Assembly: GCA_964619265.1 (NCBI GenBank)
Contig: CAZUCE010000004.1
Coordinates: 1 to 64,000, forward strand
DNA: 64,000 nt
From: CAZUCE01 sp964619265
GTDB taxonomy: Bacteria; Planctomycetota; UBA1135; GCA-002686595
Reading direction: 5' to 3'
Positions 52,177-59,929 of the stretch are shown here, one piece after another (the first letter of the stretch is position 1; each line of letters starts with the position of its first letter). The notes beneath the pieces are model-generated. The model did not search any database. It was not told where the DNA came from and saw only the letters and a program-made list of their open reading frames with translations. The translations under genes were made by a program, and so were the position numbers.

Positions 52177-53427
52177 ATGCAGCACGATTCCTTCCTCTCC
52201 GACGAGTGCCCGCCGATGGGCATCTATGAGACGCTCTATGCCTTCCGCGACAGCTTTGGGCGGTTCATGGGAACGGAGGGTACGCATCCTTGGTCGCAGG
52301 GATTTCCGCTGACCACGCAGCTCGCGGGCGGACCGCCGCTGCCGGACAAGGTCGAGGTCTCGTTTGAGGATCGCTTTTATCCCAAGGCCTGGGGCCACCC
52401 CCAGCTGCGGGAGGCGATCGCGAACCACTACAACAACTTCTACGGTTCGAGCATCACGCCAGAGAACGTGATGGTCTTCGCCGGCGGGCGTCCCGGGATT
52501 TACACGGTTCTGGCGTTCCTGAAGGAGCACGTCGAGGTGCGGATCGGCAACGCAGAGTGGCCGGCCTACCTGGACATCATGACGCAGACGGATACGAATT
52601 GGCGAGTCGTGCCCTTCACCGAACAGAACGGGTTCCATCCCCCGAACTCGGCGTACTTCGATCGTTCGGGGCTCAACGACAAGACCCACCTGTTTCCGAT
52701 CATCTCCAACCCCGGAAACCCGACCGGTCATACCCGTGCTGGCGCGGAGCTCGAAGAGCTCATCGCCATGGCCGAGCAGCCCAAGAATGGCCTGATGCTC
52801 GACGAGGCCTACGAGATGTTTCACTCTTCCAAGGGAGTGAGCGGCATCCGCTACATCAAGGATCTTGACAACAGCAACATCTTCCTTGCTGGAGCGTGCA
52901 CCAAGGGATTGCAGTGTCCGGGCATCCGCATCGGCTGGATGGTTGCAAGCAAGCAGAACGTCGAGACCCTTTCGAACTTCTCGAGCTTTGGTATGGGCGG
53001 AGTGAGTCACCCCTCGCAGCTCTACGCCGTCGAGCTGCTCGAACCCGGGCGCGTGGCCCAGGCCCGCGACGCGGTCGACGCGCACTACAGCATGCAACGC
53101 ACCCGCTACGGCGAGGCGTTCGAGAAGATGGGGCTTGGGGTCTTTACCGGCGACGGGGGGTTCTACCACTGGCTGCGGTTGCCCGAGGGCTTGAACGCGA
53201 GTGAACTCAATCGCCGCTTGTTCAAGCACGGAGCCGCCATCCTTGAGGGCATCGACTGCGACATGGCGCGCCCCCACAAGAAGGACCCGAACTACGTCTC
53301 GCCCTACGCGGGGTGGTTCCGATTCTCGTTCGGCCCGCTTCTTCCGGAGACCTTTGAATCGGACGTTGCGATCCTCGGAAAGGTGCTCGAAGAGTATCGG
53401 GCCGACGTCGCAGCCGGCCGCGCCTAG
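52177..53427 (+). CDS. PLP-dependent class I/II aminotransferase
   Basis: A 416-residue fold-type I aminotransferase. Visible elements are HPQLREAIANHYNNFYGS, VMVFAGGRPGIYTVLAFL, PIISNPGNPTGHTRAG (substrate/PLP Asn), GLMLDEAYEMFH (the Asp contacting the PLP ring) and the Schiff-base Lys in FLAGACTKGLQCPGIRIGW. The Arg that binds the alpha-carboxylate is in WFRFSFGP. The amino donor is not evident. It lies alone, facing the amidohydrolase across a 257-bp divergent region in which I see no clear operator. Confidence 0.9.
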   Translation: MQHDSFLSDECPPMGIYETLYAFRDSFGRFMGTEGTHPWSQGFPLTTQLAGGPPLPDKVEVSFEDRFYPKAWGHPQLREAIANHYNNFYGSSITPENVMVFAGGRPGIYTVLAFLKEHVEVRIGNAEWPAYLDIMTQTDTNWRVVPFTEQNGFHPPNSAYFDRSGLNDKTHLFPIISNPGNPTGHTRAGAELEELIAMAEQPKNGLMLDEAYEMFHSSKGVSGIRYIKDLDNSNIFLAGACTKGLQCPGIRIGWMVASKQNVETLSNFSSFGMGGVSHPSQLYAVELLEPGRVAQARDAVDAHYSMQRTRYGEAFEKMGLGVFTGDGGFYHWLRLPEGLNASELNRRLFKHGAAILEGIDCDMARPHKKDPNYVSPYAGWFRFSFGPLLPETFESDVAILGKVLEEYRADVAAGRA

Positions 53428-53473
53428 GGCGAAGGGCGACCCGCCTCAGCGCCCGTCGCCCGCAAGCGACCCG

Positions 53474-54307
53474 CTATGGGCGAACGGGCAGATGGTGTTT
53501 CCTGCGCAGCTCCCAAAGCAAGACGGATGCTGCGGCGTTCACCGAAAAGGAATCCAGTGGGCCAGCCATCGGGATGGTGACGCCAGCATCAAACAGCTGG
53601 CGGTCTTCGCGCGTGAGGCCGAAAGACTCGCTGCCGAGGAACATGGCCCAGGGGGCTGACCCGAATTCAAAACCGGCCAACGAAACGCCTTCCTGCAGGA
53701 CGGCGCCGGCGCTTCGGATCCCCAGGGCGTTCAGTTCGGCTACCAGTTCGGGAAGGCTGTTCCAGGTGAGGAACGGGACGCGGAACACGCTGCCCATCGA
53801 GGTGCGAACGGACTTGGGGTGGAAGGCGTCACCGGCTCCTACCGCCAGGACGGCCCTTGCGCCGGAGGCGTGCGCGGTTCGGAGCAGCGCTCCGATGTTC
53901 CCAGGGTCGTCGACGCCGACCAGTCCCAGGAAGATGGGCGGCACGCCTTCTTCTGGCTCGCACAGGTCTTTCAGGCCGGGAGCCTCGGGCAGCTTCGCCA
54001 AGCCAACGACCGGTCCGAGACCACGCCCCTCGATCAACGATTGGAGAACTTCCTCGGGGATCGCTTGAAGCAGGCACCCCGACTCTTGCAAAAGTCCGAG
54101 AAGGGCCCTTTCCCTAGGAATCTCCGAGCAAAAGAACGCTTCGCTGGTCACCGCGTAGGGCAGAGACACGCCGGCGTGAAGCGCGCGTTCGAATAGCCGA
54201 TAGCCCTCTAAGGAACAGAATCCGGTTTGCTTGCGGCCAGCCCGGGTCGAGGACCCACGAATCCAAGCAACGGTGCGGTTCCAATCGTGCGAGGGATCAG
54301 CGGGCAT
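53474..54307 (-). CDS. TrmH/SpoU family RNA 2'-O-methyltransferase (second paralogue)
   Basis: A 277-residue SPOUT-class methyltransferase. Motif 1 is VGVDDPGNIGALLRTAHASGA, followed by HPKSVRTSMGSVFRVPF. Motif 2 is WAMFLGSESFGL and motif 3 is VTIPMAGPLDSFSVNAAASVLLWE. The N-terminal part (around residues 10-105) is the RNA-binding domain, beginning RTVAWIRGSSTRAGRKQTGFCSLEG. Residues are more canonical than in the paralogue at 31802-32635. The target is a ribose in rRNA or tRNA; the exact site is unknown. It is convergent with the aminotransferase gene. Confidence 0.9.
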   Translation of the reverse strand: MPADPSHDWNRTVAWIRGSSTRAGRKQTGFCSLEGYRLFERALHAGVSLPYAVTSEAFFCSEIPRERALLGLLQESGCLLQAIPEEVLQSLIEGRGLGPVVGLAKLPEAPGLKDLCEPEEGVPPIFLGLVGVDDPGNIGALLRTAHASGARAVLAVGAGDAFHPKSVRTSMGSVFRVPFLTWNSLPELVAELNALGIRSAGAVLQEGVSLAGFEFGSAPWAMFLGSESFGLTREDRQLFDAGVTIPMAGPLDSFSVNAAASVLLWELRRKHHLPVRP

Positions 54308-54382
54308 CGGGCGAGGGTACCGAATCGGGGATCCAGAGGGGTTGGCCCCGGGGCGAGTTTGCGTTAGGCCGGCTGGACCGGC

Positions 54383-54650
54383 CTATCGCGAACGACTCTT
54401 GAAGAACTCCCAGACGTACTCGGCCATCTCGATGTCGCGGTTTTGGTTGCCCTGGATCCGTTTCAACGGGGAGCTTACTTGCTCGGTTCGGCTGCGTGTG
54501 TCCGGCTCTGCGCATCTCCAGCGCAAGGACCGCCACGCCTTCGGGGATGCGCTCGTACCGGCGCTCGAGGAGGGTTGAGTGATCGCCCGGTTCCGGGTCG
54601 GGCAGCTCGGTGAGCAACTCGGGCACGTCCTCGAGCCGGTTCCATTTCAA
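54383..54650 (-). pseudogene. Decayed alpha/beta-hydrolase C-terminus
   Basis: In one minus-strand frame a terminal segment PLKRIQGNQNRDIEMAEYV followed by WEFFKSRSR-stop reads like the end of a PHB-depolymerase or phospholipase-type alpha/beta hydrolase. The preceding segment in another frame, VAVLALEMRRAGH, looks like the helix before it. A frameshift near 54490 separates them and no start or nucleophile region exists. It is probably a relic; confidence is limited because it is short. Confidence 0.35.
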
Positions 54651-54870
54651 TCAGGTCTGTTGGGTTTCTCTCGCCGACAGCACTTCGCCGCGGCCGGCGG
54701 GCATCGGGCCTCTTTCGAAGGGAGCGAGGGCCATGGGAATTTGCCCTTTCCGACCTGAGTGGGCCTCTACGTTCGCGGCAACCTGGGGGTCTAGCCCCCG
54801 CGCTTGCAACGGGTCAGGTTGTGTCAGGTTGTCCGACAAAGCGCTCTTCTTTGAGCGGGCGGCCCTACCC

Positions 54871-54915
54871 ACGGGACTCTTGGCTTCTCGCGAAGCGAGG
54901 AGCCAAGAGTCCCGT
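54871..54915. repeat. Perfect 45-nt hairpin element
   Basis: ACGGGACTCTTGGCT (54871-54885) is exactly complementary to AGCCAAGAGTCCCGT (54901-54915). The 15 bases between them fold further as CTCGC-GAA-GCGAG, giving 20 paired positions plus one T-G pair and a 3-nt loop. No T-run follows on either strand. The rest of this roughly 600-bp gene-poor stretch (54386-54984) holds only the decayed hydrolase. A REP-like or other mobile palindrome is possible. Confidence 0.7.
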
Positions 54916-54984
54916 AGGCATCGGCTTGCTGCGGCTGCTTGCAAGCTCTGTTCGAAGTGCGGGGCTCGCCCGCGTTGTTTGGCG

Positions 54985-55422
54985 CTAGCGGCTTTGCAAG
55001 CCTGCGGTGCCCAGGGCTACCGAAAACTGGTCGCACCAGATGGTGGCCTCGTTGAGGGAGCCCAGTTCGAAGTCGGCGGGCAGGCGGTAGGTTTGTTCAC
55101 CGGCATTCGAAGCCAACTCCGTAAACGTGCTGGAGGTGTCGTAGTTGCCTGAACGGCCGAAGCCAATTTTCGGATCCGGCGCTCCGTCGAGGGTGAATCC
55201 CGGGTCGAGGCGCAGGTAGTGGGCACCGTTTAGACCGATCAGCTCGACGCGGCCGGTGACCACGTGATCGTTGCGACCGGAGAACTCGCCGGAGGCGAGG
55301 ACCGTGCCTTCCACGGAACCGGATTGCAGGGCCGTGGTCTGAGCCGCTGCGGAACCGGTGGCACAGGAGGTAAGGCCGAGCAGGAGTGAGCCGAGAAGCA
55401 GGGATTGGGTGAGGAGATTCAA
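54985..55422 (-). CDS. DM13-domain lipoprotein
   Basis: A 145-residue lipoprotein. The leader LLTQSLLLGSLLLGLTSCATG has a lipobox with Cys20. The rest is a DM13 domain: GTVLASGEFSGRNDHVVTGRVELIGLNGAHYLRL, then FTLDGAPDPKIGFG and ATIWCDQFSVALGTAGL with the conserved Cys that DM13 proteins carry. DM13 domains have been proposed to have redox or electron-transfer roles on the cell surface, but this is not demonstrated here. A perfect palindrome lies 88 bp upstream. Confidence 0.8.
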   Translation of the reverse strand: MNLLTQSLLLGSLLLGLTSCATGSAAAQTTALQSGSVEGTVLASGEFSGRNDHVVTGRVELIGLNGAHYLRLDPGFTLDGAPDPKIGFGRSGNYDTSSTFTELASNAGEQTYRLPADFELGSLNEATIWCDQFSVALGTAGLQSR

Positions 55423-55509
55423 GGAGACGGAGTCGGGTGGGGAGTAACTCGGAGCAAGGGGCGGGCTCGAGGAGCCCTCGCTTGCGGGATGAGCGGAGGG
55501 GTAGGCGAT

Positions 55510-55523
55510 ACAGACCGGTCTGT
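55510..55523. promoter_or_regulatory. Perfect 14-bp palindrome, TetR-type operator candidate
   Basis: ACAGACCGGTCTGT is fully self-complementary and lies in the 279-bp divergent gap between the DM13 lipoprotein and the SprA-related gene. GTAGGC (55501-55506) and GCCTAC (55535-55540) form a second, slightly offset inverted pair around it. Palindromes centred on GACCGGTC are common TetR-family operators. No TetR gene is present in the window. Confidence 0.5.
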
Positions 55524-55701
55524 GACATGAGCTTGCCTACTTTATTCCTGTCCTTCTCCGGTTCGCGCCACACAGGATGGGGAGCGACCGACCCACCGGA
55601 GGTCGCATCGGTGGCCCCAAACGGACGGGCCCGTAGGAGGTTCCGGGACCCCTCCGGAGAACGCCCAGGTACCGAGCCACGAATCAAAACTCGAATCCGC
55701 T

Positions 55702-56577
55702 TTGTCCGAGGATGTCCCGATTCCGATGGGCTGCTCTGAAGCCATGCTTGAAATCTCTTCCCAGCCTCCGTTCCGCGCGAGTGGACTCGGTGCCGATCCG
55801 GTTGCCCCGGCTGGCCAACGCCAGCCGGCGCTGGAGGAGGATCGACCGTCCCGAGGGACTTCGCGGGACTCGGTGACGATTTCGGCTGAGGCGCTCGCTC
55901 TGGCGGAACAGGACGATGAAGCGGAGGTCCCGAGCAGCGGCGCAGCGGAACTCGAATCCGAGTCGACCGAGGGCGATGACGGACCGCAGACCCCCGGGGA
56001 GCTGACGCCTGAGGAGCAGGAGGTGGTTGCTGAACTCAGTGCCCGGGATCGAGAGGTCCGTGCCCACGAACAAGCCCACGCAACCGTAGGCGGTCACTTG
56101 GCGGGCTCGCCTTCCTACGAATTCGAGAGCGGTCCCGATGGCAAGCGCTACGCCGTCGCTGGCGAAGTTCCGATCGAACTTCGGGAGGGCAGGGACCCGG
56201 AAGAGACCCTTCGAAACGCACAGATCGTTCGACGGGCTGCGCTCGCGCCTGCCGAGCCTTCGCCCCAGGACCGCAGTGTCGCGGCGGCGGCTTCTCAGAT
56301 GGAGGCTCGCGCCCGCGCCGAGATCCTCGAAGAGCGCGCTGCGGAAACGCAGGAGTCGAACAACCCGGAGGAGTCCCCCGGTCGGACCGGGGGAGCGAAC
56401 GAACCTGGAGAGTCCGCACAAACTCCGGAATCAGACGCCGCAGCCGACGGGTCGCCTCCCACGCCCGAAGAGCTCGAGAACTTCCAAGCGCTCGGCGAGC
56501 TTGAGCAAGCAGCTTCGGTTTATCGCCAGACCTCCCTAGGAGAAGACCTTCTTGGGATCTTCTCCGCCTCCGCGTAA
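55702..56577 (+). CDS. SprA-related putative metalloprotease
   Basis: A 291-residue protein of the SprA-related family, named after the catalytic-like domain near a zinc HExxH motif. The core is AELSARDREVRAHEQAHATVGG, with H122-E123-x-x-H126, followed by SPSYEFESGPDGKRYAVAGEVPIEL, which is highly characteristic. Flanking regions are acidic, Pro/Glu-rich and low in complexity. No signal peptide is seen; ATG at 55744 is an alternative start. The physiological substrate is unknown in this family. Confidence 0.88.
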   Translation: MSEDVPIPMGCSEAMLEISSQPPFRASGLGADPVAPAGQRQPALEEDRPSRGTSRDSVTISAEALALAEQDDEAEVPSSGAAELESESTEGDDGPQTPGELTPEEQEVVAELSARDREVRAHEQAHATVGGHLAGSPSYEFESGPDGKRYAVAGEVPIELREGRDPEETLRNAQIVRRAALAPAEPSPQDRSVAAAASQMEARARAEILEERAAETQESNNPEESPGRTGGANEPGESAQTPESDAAADGSPPTPEELENFQALGELEQAASVYRQTSLGEDLLGIFSASA

Positions 56578-56636
56578 CCGATGCCGAGCTTGCCGCGATG
56601 GAGCGGCCGTTCAGCGCGGGCGCGTTCTTGTTTCGT

Positions 56637-57314
56637 TTAGTTGGCCTTCGGTGTCGCCAGCCAAATCGTCCGCACCGTGCCCTTGCGGCGCCGAGCGCGT
56701 GCGCGCTCTTCGGTGACGTCGAAGCCTGCGGCCCGAATGCGTTGGGTGAACCACTTGTAGTGAGCCATCGACCAAATGGCCAGGACTCCACCGGGGCGGA
56801 GCGCAGCCGCGGCGGCTTTCAGGCCGGCCGTGGTGTACAGAGCATCGTTGCCCTTCTTCACCAGACCTTCGGGACCGTTGTCGACGTCCAGCAAAATGGC
56901 GTCGTAGGAAGCCTTCGCTTCTTGAATACGGTCATGCACATCGCCTTCGACAACCACGACGCGTTCATCGCGCAGGGGGTGGCGGCTCAACTCGCCGAGC
57001 CAGCGGCGGTTCCACTCGATGATCTCGGGGACAAGTTCGACGACCTCGGCCACCCCGCCGGAACCAATCAGGTCGAGCACGCGGGCCAGGGTGTAGCCCA
57101 TACCGAGTCCGCCGACCAAGACACGCGCCCGCTCTGTATCCGGGAGCCGCGCCAGGGCAAATTCGGCGAGCATCTCTTCCGACCCAATCTCGCGGGTCGT
57201 CATCAACTCGATGCCGCGAATCCGAACCGTGAAGTCGCCGTCATGGCGATACAGACACATCTCGCCGCCCTGGCCGGGGACCTGTGCACTGCCTAGGAGT
57301 TCATGGGGGATCAC
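56637..57314 (-). CDS. Spermidine-synthase-like methyltransferase-fold protein
   Basis: A 225-residue Rossmann protein. VLVGGLGMGYTLARVLD is motif I (GGLGxG as in spermidine synthases), AEVVELVPEIIEWNRRWL carries the acidic residue of strand 2, VVVVEGDVHDRIQEAKASYDAILLDVDNGPEGLVKKGNDALYTTAGL follows, and LRPGGVLAIWSMAHYKWF is the usual downstream strand. It resembles stand-alone spermidine-synthase-like proteins of Planctomycetes and Proteobacteria. The Asp that would bind the amine substrate is present (LLDVDNGP), so aminopropyl transfer is possible but unproven. Confidence 0.82.
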   Translation of the reverse strand: MIPHELLGSAQVPGQGGEMCLYRHDGDFTVRIRGIELMTTREIGSEEMLAEFALARLPDTERARVLVGGLGMGYTLARVLDLIGSGGVAEVVELVPEIIEWNRRWLGELSRHPLRDERVVVVEGDVHDRIQEAKASYDAILLDVDNGPEGLVKKGNDALYTTAGLKAAAAALRPGGVLAIWSMAHYKWFTQRIRAAGFDVTEERARARRRKGTVRTIWLATPKAN

Positions 57315-57719
57315 AGGCAGCTCTCAGTTCAGGGGACCAACGGGGGTCGAGAGGCTAGAAGAACCGGTGTCCACTACGGCGAGAATTGGCGCGAATCCGA
57401 GGTAGGAATCGGAGCGAGGCACCCGCAACCAGCATGAATCCCGATCCAAGGGGTCGGCCCTGGAAGATTCGGATCCAGGAGCGCTCAAAACCGGGCGCGG
57501 GCCGTATCGCAACCTGTCGAGCTGGAACACCGCCGTGGATTCAGGCGTACGGGCTAGCGTTCACTTGTTCAGCCAGTGTGAGTGCGGCTACGGGGAGAGT
57601 GGATCGGTGCTCTACGGCCGAGGCGGCGGCGCCCCTTGAGCGGCGACTCTTCTGAAATCGGGGGCTTGCGGTCGGGTTGGACCCGCCAGTTCTACAATTC
57701 GCCGGTTCCCCTTACTCGC
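57315..57719. other. Intergenic stretch, nothing recognised
   Basis: About 400 bp between divergent genes. Short frames here have shadow-like composition and no start signals. TACAAT at about 57692 may be a -10 element for the downstream gene, but no well-spaced -35 element is visible. Confidence 0.4.
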
Positions 57720-59684
57720 ATGCTCGCTCAAGTCCCTTTATCCATGTTCAATTTCTTGCTCTGCGCATTCGCGACGATTCCTGTTTCCACCCAGGAAGAG
57801 CCGCCGAAATCTATAGCTGCGATCCGTTTCGGCGGGCTCGAAGCGATGCTGCCGGATGCCAAAGATGCTGGGCTCTTGCGTTTGCTCCGTCGGTTGGACG
57901 ACCGATTGATCGAGTTGCCCGGGGAGTTTGGAGCTTCCAACGTGCTGGCGGATCTGATCGAGACCCTCGCAGAAATCCTGGCTTATCCGCTCCGCCTGGA
58001 AGTTGCCGTCGCCTCTCAGGAATTGGAGGGAATGCCGATTCCGCTGATAGGGATTCTCGAAAGCGAAGTGGGAGCCGAAACAGGGCTCGGACAACGGTTG
58101 TTTCAGGCTCTCCGGTCGAATGGTGTGTCCTTTGCATCTGAGTCCGCGGGAGGCCTAGTGCGAATGGAGGCTCCGTTTCCCGCCTGGATCGGGGCCAAAG
58201 ATGAAGCGGTCTCGATGCGGTTCGGATCCGCCTCTGGGATGCCCACGCCGCCCACCGGTGCCCAGCTCCCCGGCGAGTGGTTCAGGGCGAGCTTTGATAC
58301 CGGCCAGTTCTTGGATGCGTTCAGCCAGGCTCCATTTGACGAGGCACAGGAGTTTGGGGCCCTCCTGGGATTGCTTGAGACGGAGTCCCTGAGATCCCGG
58401 TGGTCTGCCGGCTTCGACGATCAGAGCCAGGTCTTTCACCAGTCGACCGAGGGCTTGGGAGCTATCGCTCGCGACGCCGGAATCCGGGTCGACTCTCCGC
58501 TGGGGCTTGATTTTTTGCGTGCTGCGCCCGCGGATGCGACTTGGGGATTCTTCACCCGTTGGAACCCTCGCGTCTTCATGAGCGCAGTTCGAGATTCCAT
58601 CTCAAAGAGCCTTGGCGCCGCGGGATCGGATCCGCTTGCGGAAGTTGAGGAACTGCTTGGAGTGTCGATCGACGAGGACTTGCTTGCTCCGCTCGGCGAA
58701 CGCTTCGGTGTGTACGCCGCGGATTCGATCGGGGGGGAGGGATTGTTGTCCACGATCTTCGTGCTTGAGCTGGCCAATCCCGATGGGTTCGCAGACACCA
58801 TGGACCTGTTGGACGAGCGCGCAGAGAGTGTCGGCGAGATGGTCGCCGCGGGCCGTGTGCGGCTCGAGGCGAGAGCGAACCGTGATAGGCAGGCCTGGAC
58901 GCTGAGCTTCCCCGGCCTTCCCGCTCCCATCGAGCTGACGGTGATCTCCACGGGCACCCAGGCGGTCGTCGGGCTCACGATCCAGGGCGCGCTGGCCGCC
59001 GCCAAGCACTTGGAATCACCGGGCGAAACGTTGCTCGACCATCCACTGTTCCTGGCGCAGCTGCCGGAGGAAGGGGAACGTTGCTTCGGGCTTGAGTGGA
59101 TGGACACGCCGCGGCTGATGCGCTCCGGATACATGCTCTTAGCCGGTGCCTGCGCGGCTGGCGCCAATGGGGTCCGCTCGCCCGCCGACTCGACGCGAGA
59201 GGTTGGAATCGTGATACCCGCCTACGCGGAACTTCTCGAAGGTGCGCTCCCGCTGGTCTCGGTCCACTACGGCTCAGGGGAAGGCGTGCTGCACACGCGG
59301 AGCAATGCGGATCGCTCTCAGCTCGTCAACGCAGCCGGCCTGATCGGTTGGTACGTCGAGTCGCCTCTCATGCCGATCGTGGCGACTGGCTTGCTCGCCA
59401 CTTTGATTGTTCCGCAGGTTGCCCAAAACCTCCACTCGGCTGAAGACGCGAAGGTCAAAGCCGACATCGCGGCGATTTTGGCTGCCGTGGATCAATACGC
59501 GATCGAAAACGGGGGGGAGTACCCCGGCAGTCTCGAGGAGCTGATTCGTCCGGCGGATGGTGGGCTGAGTTATTTGAAGGCTCGTCGGGTGCCCCGGGAC
59601 CCCTGGGGCGAGCCCTATCGGTACGAGCCACCGACGGCGGACAACCCGCGGCCCAGGGTCTACTCCGTCACGCACGATGGGTGA
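57720..59684 (+). CDS. Secreted protein with C-terminal GspG-like pseudopilin domain
   Basis: A 654-residue protein. The ATG at 57720 or that at 57744 gives a signal peptide (MFNFLLCAFATIPVSTQ). Residues about 30-520 are beta/alpha repeats reminiscent of DUF3352-type secreted proteins. The last 115 residues are a type II secretion GspG-like region: a hydrophobic helix (LMPIVATGLLATLIVPQVAQNL), then AEDAKVKADIAAILAAVDQYAIENGGEYPGSLEEL and VPRDPWGEPYRYEPPTADN, with the calcium-site-like DPWG motif. The usual N-terminal prepilin cleavage motif is missing since the module is at the C-terminus. The fusion is unusual. Confidence 0.82.
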   Translation: MLAQVPLSMFNFLLCAFATIPVSTQEEPPKSIAAIRFGGLEAMLPDAKDAGLLRLLRRLDDRLIELPGEFGASNVLADLIETLAEILAYPLRLEVAVASQELEGMPIPLIGILESEVGAETGLGQRLFQALRSNGVSFASESAGGLVRMEAPFPAWIGAKDEAVSMRFGSASGMPTPPTGAQLPGEWFRASFDTGQFLDAFSQAPFDEAQEFGALLGLLETESLRSRWSAGFDDQSQVFHQSTEGLGAIARDAGIRVDSPLGLDFLRAAPADATWGFFTRWNPRVFMSAVRDSISKSLGAAGSDPLAEVEELLGVSIDEDLLAPLGERFGVYAADSIGGEGLLSTIFVLELANPDGFADTMDLLDERAESVGEMVAAGRVRLEARANRDRQAWTLSFPGLPAPIELTVISTGTQAVVGLTIQGALAAAKHLESPGETLLDHPLFLAQLPEEGERCFGLEWMDTPRLMRSGYMLLAGACAAGANGVRSPADSTREVGIVIPAYAELLEGALPLVSVHYGSGEGVLHTRSNADRSQLVNAAGLIGWYVESPLMPIVATGLLATLIVPQVAQNLHSAEDAKVKADIAAILAAVDQYAIENGGEYPGSLEELIRPADGGLSYLKARRVPRDPWGEPYRYEPPTADNPRPRVYSVTHDG

Positions 59685-59929
59685 ATTCGCGCTCGCATAG
59701 GACAGGGGGCTGACAACGGGAGTCCCCGAGTTCGCCCTCGATGTACATCGCGCAGCTCCGCGAGTGGATCCCAGCTTGCCCGGCCCGAATCCGAACGCTC
59801 GGGTTCGGGCGGCCGGTCTCTTGGGCCCTCTGCGGGGTGGGGGGCAAAATCCCCGGCCCTTCGCTCTTTCGCTTTTCGCGTTGTACGCAAGATCTAGGGA
59901 CAATCCTGTTTCCCAAGGAGGTACCCCCC

